From CAYGVT01 sp964353355 (GTDB taxonomy: Archaea > Thermoplasmatota > DTKX01 > GCA-020343715), in the NCBI GenBank assembly GCA_964353355.1, contig CAYGVT010000102.1:1-6449 (forward strand): 6,449 nucleotides of DNA, read 5' to 3'. The translations under genes and the position numbers were made by a program. Shown here one piece after another: positions 1 to 5,769 of this stretch. The notes beneath the pieces were generated by a model. That model searched no databases, had not been told where the DNA came from, and was given only the letters and a program-made list of their open reading frames with translations. The first letter of the stretch is position 1, and the number at the start of each line of letters is the position of its first letter.

Positions 1-192
1 ATAAGCCTATTAATCGTAAATAAAATAAAATATTGCGATGATACACCGATGCCAGCGGCCGCGAGCAGGTCGGAAGAGAGCTCGATCGTCCCGGACCATT
101 CCATTCCAAGCCCTATCCTGGCCGTGGGAACGAGGTCGCCATGCTGAAGAACCCTGTCGCGGAGGCTCCAAATCCCTTATCCATGACCTCAT
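1..192 (+). repeat. Long direct repeat, copy A (5' part cut off by window start)
   Basis: These 192 bases align without net gap to 1891-2082 (copy B) and to 5292-5481 (copy C), with roughly 85% identity by eye. Shared blocks include TATTGCGATGATACA, GGTCGCCATGC and the 3' end CCATGACCTC. Copies A and B also share the next AT and then diverge, which fixes the right boundary near 192. The left part of the unit (about 113 bp in copy B) would lie before the window. The copies differ by substitutions and single-base indels. It could be a decayed mobile element, a non-coding RNA unit or a recombination site; the sequence does not decide. Confidence 0.9.
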
Positions 193-323
193 TTTCGGAA
201 CTTTTGGATTGGTACCGCTCTGATTCGTGAAAATGCTAAAGAGTTGAATGGTCGAATGGGAAGGGCCCAGTGTATGACTTGAACATGATATCCAGTCTGC
301 AGGCACTTCCGACCATATATATA
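193..323. other. Intergenic stretch between repeat A and the ATPase 1 promoter; no gene seen
   Basis: No reading frame here has convincing composition, start signal or recognisable motif. GC content drops steadily toward the promoter of ATPase 1. A second AT-rich box (ATATATATAG, around 315-324) precedes the palindrome at 324-333 and could be an upstream or accessory promoter element. Confidence 0.5.
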
Positions 324-386
324 GTTCTAGAACGCAATAGATATTTTCTCATTTGTTTTTACAATTTCAATTGGAATGTTTATATA
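324..386 (+). promoter_or_regulatory. Leaderless promoter of ATPase 1 with two candidate inverted-repeat sites
   Basis: The TATA box TTTATATA lies at 379-386. Its centre is about 26 nt before the ATG at 409, the archaeal spacing that puts the transcript start at or next to the start codon. Just upstream, 364-377 is an imperfect inverted repeat centred on CAATTG (6 of 7 pairs), and 324-333 is the perfect palindrome GTTCTAGAAC. The TATA assignment is strong. The operator roles are inferred from symmetry and position only, since short AT-rich palindromes can arise by chance. Confidence 0.7.
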
Positions 387-408
387 CCATCAAATCCATT
401 AGGCATCC

Positions 409-1722
409 ATGGACGCCACCGTGCGCATGCTCGAGAACCTCAACCCGTGGTGGACCGATGGTCTCGTCCCACCTGAGCTCGCCAGGATTCCGAGGGACCT
501 GGGGACGATGCTCGACCCCTTGCTCGCCGCCGAGGAGGTCCTCACCCTCGTGGGAGTGCGACGTTCCGGCAAGTCCACGATACTCTTCCAGATCATAGAT
601 GGGCTGCTCAAGGCGGGCACGGCGCCGGGGAACATTCTGCTCGTGGACTTCGAGGACCCTCGCGCGGAGGGGCTCTCGGTCGGCGACGTGATGAGCTCTT
701 ACCGCCAGCATAAGAACCCCTCGGGACGCGTCTATGTCTTCCTCGACGAGGTCCAGACGACCACTGGCTGGGAGCGGTGGGTGCGGTCAGAGTACGAGAG
801 GAGGCGCGGCGTCAAGTTCGTCGTCACGGGCTCGTCCTCCTCCATTGTCCGAGGGGAGCTGGCACGTGTGCTCACCGGCAGGACCCTCACTGTCCCCGTC
901 TATCCCCTGTCGTTCCGCGAGTACATGAGGTTCAGGGGAGTGGACCCGACGACCCTCTCCGGCGATGCCCTCATCGACAAGGCGCAGTACCACCTCGGCC
1001 GGTACATCGAGACGGGGGGGTTCCCGAAGAGCGTCCTCGAGGGCGAGGCCACCGGGTCACTGCGTTTAAGGGAGTACTACGATGCCATCTTGTATCGCGA
1101 CATCGTGTTCAGACATGGCGTCAGGCCCAAGAAGGTGGCGAAGCTCGCAACGTACCTGCTCTCGAACATCGGGACGCTCCAGCGTGACACCGCGCTAGCG
1201 AGCTCGACGAACATCTCGACCGAATCGGTGGTCGACTACCTTGGCTACCTCGAGGACGCGAACCTCATCTTCAAGGTAGAGCCGCTCACGTTCAAGACCA
1301 AACCTGCATCAACGCGGGTCCTCCCGAGGAAGTACTACTGCGTCGACACGGGGCTGAGGAATGCCGTGGCGCGCAGGGCGTCCCCGGACACCGGGTGGCT
1401 CGTCGAGAATGTGGTGTGCATGGAGATGGTGCGCCGTGGGCTGCGGCCCCTCTACTGGATGAACAAGGGGGAGGTGGACTTCGTCCTCGGCGGGAGACCT
1501 GGAGCCCTCGAGCCCGTCAACGTGTGCTTCTCTGACGAGGTCCCCAAGAGGGAGTACGATGGCCTCCGCTCATTCGCTGCCCATATGCCTCCCCCGGTGG
1601 GGAGGCCCATGCTCCTGACGAGGTCCAGGGATGGGGTGGAGGCGGGTGTCAGGCATGTCCCGGTGTGGCGGTGGCTCCTCGATGCTCCCTCCTCCGAGGC
1701 CAGGCTCAAAGGAGGATCGTAA
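409..1722 (+). CDS. ATPase 1: archaeal AAA-type ATPase with C-terminal DUF4143-like domain
   Basis: This 437-residue protein has a P-loop ATPase domain at the N-terminus. The Walker A motif is GVRRSGKST (49-57), Walker B is VYVFLDEVQ (108-116), a sensor-like TGSSSS follows at 140-145, and the family signature SFREYMR is at 168-174. A helical, winged-helix-like middle (about 230-290) leads to a DUF4143/nuclease-like end with CVDTG (311-315), EVDFVL (355-360) and VPVWRWLL (417-424). Family members are cytoplasmic ATPases common in archaeal accessory regions, and their cellular role is largely unknown. The ATG at 409 fits a leaderless transcript from the TATA box at 379; an internal ATG at 427 is the alternative. 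The opening LNPWW is shared with ATPase 3, so these two are closer relatives. The gene stands alone between repeats A and B. In the nuclease-like fold the usual basic residue is replaced by Asn371 (EPVNV). Confidence 0.93.
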   Translation: MDATVRMLENLNPWWTDGLVPPELARIPRDLGTMLDPLLAAEEVLTLVGVRRSGKSTILFQIIDGLLKAGTAPGNILLVDFEDPRAEGLSVGDVMSSYRQHKNPSGRVYVFLDEVQTTTGWERWVRSEYERRRGVKFVVTGSSSSIVRGELARVLTGRTLTVPVYPLSFREYMRFRGVDPTTLSGDALIDKAQYHLGRYIETGGFPKSVLEGEATGSLRLREYYDAILYRDIVFRHGVRPKKVAKLATYLLSNIGTLQRDTALASSTNISTESVVDYLGYLEDANLIFKVEPLTFKTKPASTRVLPRKYYCVDTGLRNAVARRASPDTGWLVENVVCMEMVRRGLRPLYWMNKGEVDFVLGGRPGALEPVNVCFSDEVPKREYDGLRSFAAHMPPPVGRPMLLTRSRDGVEAGVRHVPVWRWLLDAPSSEARLKGGS

Positions 1723-1777
1723 CAGGGGATGTGGTTTCTGAAGGCATGTGGGGGCTTGGGAATGTGGTGGAGAGCAT

Positions 1778-2082
1778 CCCCGCCGCCGCATGGCCGCCCG
1801 CGCGCCCGTACAACCGGGCACCCGTACCGGGGCACCCATATCCCTGTACCGGGCCCGTTATCCTGGTATATAATGGGATATCCACAGGAAATGAGCCTAT
1901 TAATAGCGAATAAAATATAATATTGCGATGATACACCAATGCCAGCGGCCTCGAACAGGTCGGAGGTCAGCTCGATGGTCCCGGACCATTCCATTCCAAG
2001 CCCAATCCCGGCATCGTGAACAAGGTCGCCATGCAGAGGAACCTGTCGCGGAGGCTCCCGACCCCTGTATCCATGACCTCAT
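1778..2082 (+). repeat. Long direct repeat, copy B (full length, about 305 bp)
   Basis: It matches copy C (5176-5481) along its full length, from CCCCGCCGCCGCATGG to CCATGACCTC. The 5' part (about 1797-1856) is GC-rich with three degenerate, GTAC-centred units: CCCGTACAACCGGGCA, CCCGTACCGGGGCA and CCTGTACCGGGCCCG. Next comes a TATA-like box, TATATAAT (1867-1874), and a second AT-rich tract (1909-1923). The 3' part is the 192 bp shared with copy A. There are no clear terminal inverted repeats or target duplications, and no transposase. The conserved TATA-like box (TGTATAAT at 5268-5275 in copy C) would place a transcript start near the beginning of the 192-bp core, so a small RNA is possible. 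A decayed element is equally likely. Confidence 0.92.
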
Positions 2083-2354
2083 GCCCATCCTGGACAGGGA
2101 CAAGTCAGAAACCGTGCGATATTCCGTGGGGATGAAGGCGTCTACCTGGCGTATTCCTAGGGTCCTCGATGCGATGCGCATGGGCGATGGTCAGGCCACG
2201 TCCAGGTCCGACCGGTATCTGTTCTCGACGAGCCACATCCTTTAGAGGAATGGCCAGGACAAGCGAGCCGAGAGCGAATACAAATTCTCATGAATAATGA
2301 GGTGCGTGAGATACAAAGAAAAGCCCTGTCAGGACGCGCGCTGCTGCGCCGACC
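2083..2354. other. Intergenic stretch after repeat B; no convincing gene
   Basis: A plus-strand frame stays open from inside repeat B to 2245, but it has no known motif and starts in the repeat, so I do not call it. The stretch may contain debris of a lost gene. It sits directly between the repeat and the promoter of the nucleotidyltransferase gene. Confidence 0.4.
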
Positions 2355-2389
2355 TTATATAATGTCCACAACAATCGACGCACCAGGTG
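2355..2389 (+). promoter_or_regulatory. Promoter and possible ribosome binding site of the MNT gene
   Basis: The box TTATATAA lies at 2355-2362, about 36 nt before the ATG at 2395, so the transcript would have only a short leader of roughly ten bases. AGGTG at 2385-2389 stands five bases before that ATG and can serve as a weak Shine-Dalgarno site. This argues for the start at 2395. The in-frame ATG at 2362 overlaps the TATA box and the one at 2290 lies upstream of it, so neither would be on the transcript. Confidence 0.65.
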
Positions 2390-2394
2390 CCCCG

Positions 2395-2727
2395 ATGTTC
2401 GTCGCGCGGGACGTGGAGGCCAAGCTCGGGGAGATGGTCAGGCGCATCGTGGAGGAGTTCCACCCCGAGAAGGTCATCCTCTTCGGCTCCCGCGCCCGGG
2501 GCGACGCGGCACCGGACTCGGACGCCGACCTCCTGGTCGTGATGCGGGTCAGGGGTTCCAGGCGGCGCCAGGCGGCCAGGATGGACGCCGCGCTCGCGGG
2601 CGTGGGCCTTCCCAAGGACATCATCATCGTGACGCCCGCCGAGTTCGAGCGGCAGAGGCACGCCGTGGGGGGCATCGTCTACCCGGCCGTGCGGGAGGGA
2701 AGGGTGCTGTATGACGTCGCGGGATGA
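2395..2727 (+). CDS. MNT-type nucleotidyltransferase (antitoxin half of an MNT-HEPN pair)
   Basis: This 110-residue protein is a minimal nucleotidyltransferase of the pol-beta superfamily. The core motif GSRARG is at 31-36, followed by DSDAD with the metal-binding Asp43 and Asp45. A likely third acidic residue is Asp75 in DIIIVT. The C-terminus (IVYPAVREGRVLYD, 94-107) is the ending usual for archaeal MNT proteins encoded beside a HEPN protein. In known MNT-HEPN toxin-antitoxin systems the MNT partner neutralises the HEPN RNase, in characterised cases by adding AMP to it. No HEPN gene follows here. A broken HEPN gene is instead found at 5481-5738, after 2.75 kb of other DNA. All catalytic residues are present, so the enzyme may still be active. 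The last 49 bp are shared, antisense, with the end of ATPase 2. Confidence 0.9.
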   Translation: MFVARDVEAKLGEMVRRIVEEFHPEKVILFGSRARGDAAPDSDADLLVVMRVRGSRRRQAARMDAALAGVGLPKDIIIVTPAEFERQRHAVGGIVYPAVREGRVLYDVAG

Positions 2728-4037
2728 GGTTCACCGAGGAGCCACTTCCAGAGTGGCACGTACGACACGGTCCTGCGCAACCCTCCCCGCGTCACGGTCT
2801 CCTCGCCCTCGTAGTCGTCGTTGATGACCGTCAGCCGGCGGCACCGGAGCGCTTCGGATGCCCGCAGGAGGGCATCCGTCTCGCGCCTGACCACGTCAGG
2901 GTCGAGGAGGTAGGCGACCTGGATAAGCTCCCTGACAGAGGTGCCCTCCTTGACGACGAAGTCCACCTCGTGGCCTCCGTGGTCCTTCCAGTAGTAGAGC
3001 TCCATCGCGTCGGAGAGGTACGACCGCCTCCGATGCAGCTCGATAGCCACGGCCGTCTCGTAAAGACTGCCGACGCCACGGGTCTCCCTGAAGCCGATGA
3101 CGCCCACGACGCCCGTGTCGGCGCAGTAGGCCTTCTTGGGTGCGATGGACTGCTCCTTCAGCTTCGGGGAGTACCGCTCCAGCACCGTCAGGACGTGACT
3201 GTCCCTGAGGTGGGACACGTACGCCTTGGCGGTCTCGTCGCGCTTGAGGGAGAACACCTTCCTGAGCTTCGAGTACGTCATCTCGTTGCCGGAGTGGGAC
3301 ACGAGGTACCTCGCCATCTCCCTCAGCGTGTCGGAGTACCTCACGCGGAACCGCCTCACGACGTCCTTCTCGATGATGTCCCCGTACGTCCTGCGGACGA
3401 TGGGCTTGCCCAGCGCGTAGGCCTCGGGCAGGCCGCCGGCCTCGAGGTAGCCGTCCAGCCGCTCCTGCAGACGCGCCTTCCCGGCCGTCGTGCCGGCGCT
3501 GGCGGCCGCACCTGCCATGCCCTCCCCCTTGTACCTCAGGTATTCCCGGAAAGAGAAGGGGTGGAGCGTGAAGTCGATGTACCTGCCCGTGAGATGGGTG
3601 GACAGTTCGCCGGCGAGCATGTGCGCGTTGCTGCCGGTGATGACCACTCTCCCCCTCCTTCTCAGCCGGTTGGCGAAGAGCTCCCATCCCTCGATGTTCT
3701 GCGGCTCGTCGAGGAGGATGTAGTCGGTGGCCCCATAGAGCTTGTGGACGGCCCCGAGGACGTCGTTCAGGTCCGATGAGCGCAGCCACCTGAGCCGTTC
3801 GTCGTCGAAGTTCACATGCCCGTAGGGCAGTCCGCGCAGCAGGAGGTGGGACAGCATCGACTTCCCGCACCTGCGCATCCCAAGGATGGCCAGGATGTTG
3901 GGGGCGGCCAGATGCCCCAGGAGCGTCCGGGTCGGGACGTCCCTGTCGATGACCTTCCCGTCCGCCAGTAGGTGGGACATCTCCTCCCGTTGGTCCTCCA
4001 GTATCTCCCTCAGCTCGGCGGCGCCCAGGCCACGCAT
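2679..4037 (-). CDS. ATPase 2: archaeal AAA-type ATPase with C-terminal DUF4143-like domain
   Basis: This 452-residue relative of ATPase 1 is quite divergent. Walker A is GMRRCGKS (53-60), Walker B is YILLDEPQ (106-113), TGSN is at 134-137 and SFREYLR at 162-168. A winged-helix-like middle (about 230-290) precedes the DUF4143-like part, with CADTG (305-309), HEVDF (356-360), ELIQV (370-374) and the shared ending VPLWKWLL (427-434). The nuclease-like part carries Gln373 where PD-(D/E)XK enzymes have Lys, a variant that I recall as common in archaeal members; cleavage activity is uncertain. The start at 4037 fits a leaderless transcript from a TATA box 26 nt upstream. After WLLGE the frame runs 17 residues further into the MNT gene on the opposite strand before its TAG, which looks like an accidental tail gained when the two genes were joined. 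Function is unknown beyond ATP binding. Confidence 0.92.
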   Translation of the reverse strand: MRGLGAAELREILEDQREEMSHLLADGKVIDRDVPTRTLLGHLAAPNILAILGMRRCGKSMLSHLLLRGLPYGHVNFDDERLRWLRSSDLNDVLGAVHKLYGATDYILLDEPQNIEGWELFANRLRRRGRVVITGSNAHMLAGELSTHLTGRYIDFTLHPFSFREYLRYKGEGMAGAAASAGTTAGKARLQERLDGYLEAGGLPEAYALGKPIVRRTYGDIIEKDVVRRFRVRYSDTLREMARYLVSHSGNEMTYSKLRKVFSLKRDETAKAYVSHLRDSHVLTVLERYSPKLKEQSIAPKKAYCADTGVVGVIGFRETRGVGSLYETAVAIELHRRRSYLSDAMELYYWKDHGGHEVDFVVKEGTSVRELIQVAYLLDPDVVRRETDALLRASEALRCRRLTVINDDYEGEETVTRGGLRRTVSYVPLWKWLLGEPHPATSYSTLPSRTAG

Positions 4038-4058
4038 GTGATCGGTATGTGCGCACGT

Positions 4059-4067
4059 TTTATTAAA
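4059..4067 (-). promoter_or_regulatory. TATA box of ATPase 2 (leaderless)
   Basis: Read on the minus strand this is TTTAATAAA, centred 26 nt upstream of the ATG whose A is at 4037. The distance matches archaeal TATA-to-start spacing for leaderless mRNAs, and there is no Shine-Dalgarno-like sequence before the ATG. The first operator-like palindrome begins at the adjacent base. Confidence 0.7.
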
Positions 4068-4124
4068 GTTAACGGTTAGTAACCGCTAACATTTGACAAA
4101 AGTTTACGGTCAGCAATCGGTAAC
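4068..4124. promoter_or_regulatory. Two tandem 23-bp palindromes, probable operators of ATPase 2
   Basis: Site 1 (4068-4090) has arms GTTAACGGTTA and TAACCGCTAAC around a single G, with 10 of 11 pairs matching. Site 2 (4102-4124) has arms GTTTACGGTCA and CAATCGGTAAC around a single G, with weaker symmetry (6 of 11) but the same half-site consensus, GTTANCGGTTA. The centres (4079 and 4113) are 34 bp apart, about three helical turns. Site 1 touches the upstream edge of the ATPase 2 TATA box. On the far side, site 2 is followed at 4125-4131 by ATTTATA, a possible TATA box pointing the other way. This is the classic layout of a dimeric repressor or activator binding cooperatively; the binding protein is not identified. 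Confidence 0.75.
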
Positions 4125-4131
4125 ATTTATA

Positions 4132-4489
4132 GGTGGATTTCAATCCAGCCATCAACGGAAGACCGATGGGCGGGTCTCTCGGAAGCTGGAGACGACGTCC
4201 ATCGCAGGCACCCTGCCGGTCGCGTCCCCCCCACGAACCGCCGGACGCGATCCATGGCGCGTGCCACAAGTTCCGCATCATCATGCGGCATGGATGGCAG
4301 CACTCGCGCCATTGCGATTCCCGCCATCAAGTGGGGTATCACGACGCAATGTCAGAGGGTGGGGGCGAACCCCAAGCGGTCGCCGGCCCCCCTCCCGCCG
4401 CGCCCACCCGCACGGTCGCCTCCCGGCGCGCCCCTGCCCAGCCGAGCTGGGGAATGGTCGGTCAGCCTCATTCGGGAGTCGCCGGGCGC
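4132..4489. other. GC-rich intergenic stretch; no firm gene
   Basis: No frame here has recognisable motifs. On the minus strand a short frame (4127-4342) contains a helix-like segment, ELVARAMDRVRRFVGG, that could be the remnant of a small protein, but it lacks a start signal and its end is low-complexity, so I do not call it as a gene. If the ATTTATA box at 4125-4131 is a plus-strand promoter, its transcript would begin near 4155 and run antisense to the membrane protein gene. Confidence 0.4.
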
Positions 4490-4873
4490 TCATGGCCACG
4501 GTTCGGACTTCCCATCGAGGCCATGGAACTCCTTCCTCGAGGATGCCAGTATGATGGCAGCGATAATGGCCAGGAAGGGGCCAATGGGGTAAAGGAATGC
4601 CTCTGGGAGCGCCGCGCCCGGTATCGCTGCCGCGCCCGCCAGGACAACGAAGAACCATGCCCTCCCGACGAGGGGGAGCACGCCACCGACCAGCCCGGCG
4701 GTGCTCATGAAGACAAGGGGGAGACCGATGAGAACTCCAAGGCCCTCAAGTCCCATTCCCGTATCGTTCCTTATATCGGCAAGGGCCGTGAGCAGGAGAT
4801 CCAATGCTGCAGCAAGGCCTATGCTCGCGCCGACAAGGAGAAGGATACCGCCGAGAAGACGCTTGCGCATCAT
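4490..4873 (-). CDS. Small four-helix integral membrane protein, family not recognised
   Basis: This 127-residue frame is strongly hydrophobic with four probable membrane helices: about 6-28 (LLGGILLLVGASIGLAAALD), 42-66, 72-89 and 92-111 (ending FLAIIAAIILA). The N-terminal MMRKR and the C-terminal SSRKEFHGLDGK are basic, which predicts both ends inside the cell. Regular spacing of helices and charged loops (DIRND, GRAW) argues for a real gene rather than a chance frame, although GC-rich DNA can mimic alanine/leucine-rich proteins. The start is one of two adjacent ATG codons (4873 or 4870). No good ribosome binding site is seen, and only a weak AT-rich box (TATTTGA) lies about 30 nt upstream. 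It lies behind ATPase 2's promoter, separated by 450 bp, so the two are unlikely to be cotranscribed. Function is unknown. Confidence 0.68.
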   Translation of the reverse strand: MMRKRLLGGILLLVGASIGLAAALDLLLTALADIRNDTGMGLEGLGVLIGLPLVFMSTAGLVGGVLPLVGRAWFFVVLAGAAAIPGAALPEAFLYPIGPFLAIIAAIILASSRKEFHGLDGKSEPWP

Positions 4874-5175
4874 GCGGCCATATGCAAAGAGAATTGTGAT
4901 GTCAAATACGTTGCGGAACCATCATCCAGGCAGCTGAGGTCCGACCCCACGGAGACAATGGCGCACACGGATGAGGAGGAGAGGAACGCAAGCGCCATTT
5001 CCACCGCAGGCCATCGGTCGGACGCTCCCACGGATGGCGCACCACGAGCGCATCCGTTCCCCACCGGCGGATGGTGTCCTGACCCACGGCGCCCATCCCG
5101 GGATACGTGCATTTTTGGCCTTGCCCGCGCGCCGTCCCCGCCCCCCCCGTACGCCCGCCCCCCTCCTCCCCCGTC
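4874..5175. other. Intergenic stretch between the membrane protein gene and repeat C
   Basis: No supported gene. It holds one copy of a 22-bp dispersed motif (5053-5074) and, at its right end, a C-rich tract capable of forming a G-quadruplex on the minus strand. Frames that cross it are low-complexity and run into repeat C. Confidence 0.5.
5053..5074 (+). repeat. Dispersed 22-bp motif, copy 1
   Basis: TCCGTTCCCCACCGGCGG followed by ATGG. It matches 5914-5935 at 21 of 22 positions (C/G difference at position 8). The outer TCCG and CGGA are complementary, so a small hairpin is possible. Flanking sequences do not match. Confidence 0.6.
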
Positions 5176-5179
5176 CCCC
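5136..5179 (-). other. G-quadruplex-type tract on the minus strand
   Basis: The plus strand carries runs of 4, 8, 3, 6, 5 and 5 cytosines separated by loops of 1 to 5 bases. The minus strand therefore has six runs of three or more guanines in 44 nt, well beyond the four needed for a quadruplex. Its right end overlaps the first bases of repeat C (from 5176). Copy B has no such tract in front of it, so it is not part of the repeat. Confidence 0.7.
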
Positions 5180-5481
5180 GCCGCCGCATGGCCGCCCGCA
5201 CGCCCGTACAACCGGGCACCCGTACCCCGGCACCCACATCCCTGTACCGCAGGGCCCGTTATCCTGGTGTATAATGGAATATCAACATGAAATGAGCCTA
5301 TTAATAGCGAATAAAATAAAATATCGCGATGATACATCAATGCCAGCGACCATGAGCCGGTCGGAAGAGAGCTCGATCGTCCATACCATTCCATCCCAAG
5401 CCCTGTCCTGGCAGCGTGAACGAGGTCGCCATGCTGAAGGACCCTGTCGCGGAGGCTCCCGACCCCTGTATCCATGACCTC
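5176..5481 (+). repeat. Long direct repeat, copy C (full length, about 306 bp)
   Basis: It is collinear with copy B over the full unit, including the GTAC-centred GC-rich units, the TATA-like TGTATAAT (5268-5275), the AT-rich tract and the 192-bp core (190 bp here). It has the same orientation as copies A and B. At its right end the sequence passes without a gap into a HEPN reading frame at 5481, so the repeat boundary coincides with the point where the HEPN gene loses its N-terminal part. A single-base deletion relative to A and B (near 5382) shows that the copies are decaying independently. Confidence 0.92.
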
Positions 5482-5738
5482 TCAAGGCGGTACTCACATG
5501 GCGCTCGGTGCCGTTCCCGCGGTCGCACGACCTGCCCGAGCTGCTCTCCCCCGTTCCTCCGGACGTGAGACTAGACGTCCTCAAGGAGTAGATGGGCCTC
5601 CTCAACCGCTACTCCGTCGAACCGAGGTATCCCGGCGAGTGGGAGCCCGTCACGCGCTCCGAGGCGAGGGACGCGTCCGAGCTCGCGAGGAAGGTGAGGA
5701 CTGCTGCAGAGGCCATCCTCCCGGAGGTCACGGGTTAG
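5481..5738 (+). pseudogene. HEPN-domain protein remnant: N-terminus missing, in-frame TAG
   Basis: In one frame 85 codons read as a HEPN domain (PF05168-like) without its start. The first part is LKAVLTWRSVPFPRSHDLPE and onward to VLKE, then TAG (5589-5591). It continues with MGLLNRYSVEPRYPGEWEPV and ends VTG with a TAG at 5736-5738. The HDLPELL helix, the LNRYSVEPRYPG segment and the alanine/glutamate-rich last helix (EARDASELARKVRTAAEAIL) are the recognisable family features. Complete members are about 120-130 residues, so roughly 35-45 residues are missing, and the frame starts exactly where repeat C ends. HEPN proteins of this type are RNase toxins paired with an MNT protein like the one at 2395-2727. 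The ATG directly after the internal stop (5592) could restart a 48-residue fragment, but no complete domain would result. Confidence 0.85.
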
Positions 5739-5769
5739 CGCTCATCTCGCATGGCAATAGCGGCAGCGT

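Noticed and set aside
1452..1994. Minus-strand open frame spanning repeat B and the end of ATPase 1
   Set aside because: It is half antisense to a clear gene and half repeat. The part in the repeat is broken in the other copies.
2290..2394. Upstream starts for the MNT gene (ATG at 2290 and 2362)
   Set aside because: Both lie upstream of or within the TATA box at 2355-2362, and the added residues do not resemble the family. The ATG at 2395 is preceded by AGGTG.
2724..3779. Long plus-strand open frame (351 codons)
   Set aside because: It is antisense to ATPase 2, whose Walker motifs and family signatures leave no doubt about the coding strand. Long shadow frames are usual in GC-rich genes.
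4127..4342. Short minus-strand frame with a helix-like segment
   Set aside because: There is no start signal or family motif, and its C-terminal third is low-complexity. At most it is a gene remnant.
4133..5290. Plus-strand open frame of 385 codons
   Set aside because: It has low-complexity Arg/Pro/Ala-rich composition, crosses the C-rich tract and enters repeat C, with no motif. The antisense membrane protein is a better explanation for 4490-4873.
4870..5475. Minus-strand open frame of 201 codons ending at the membrane protein start
   Set aside because: It consists of repeat C read backwards plus the glycine-rich product of the G-tract. It is frameshifted relative to the other repeat copies and has no recognisable domain.
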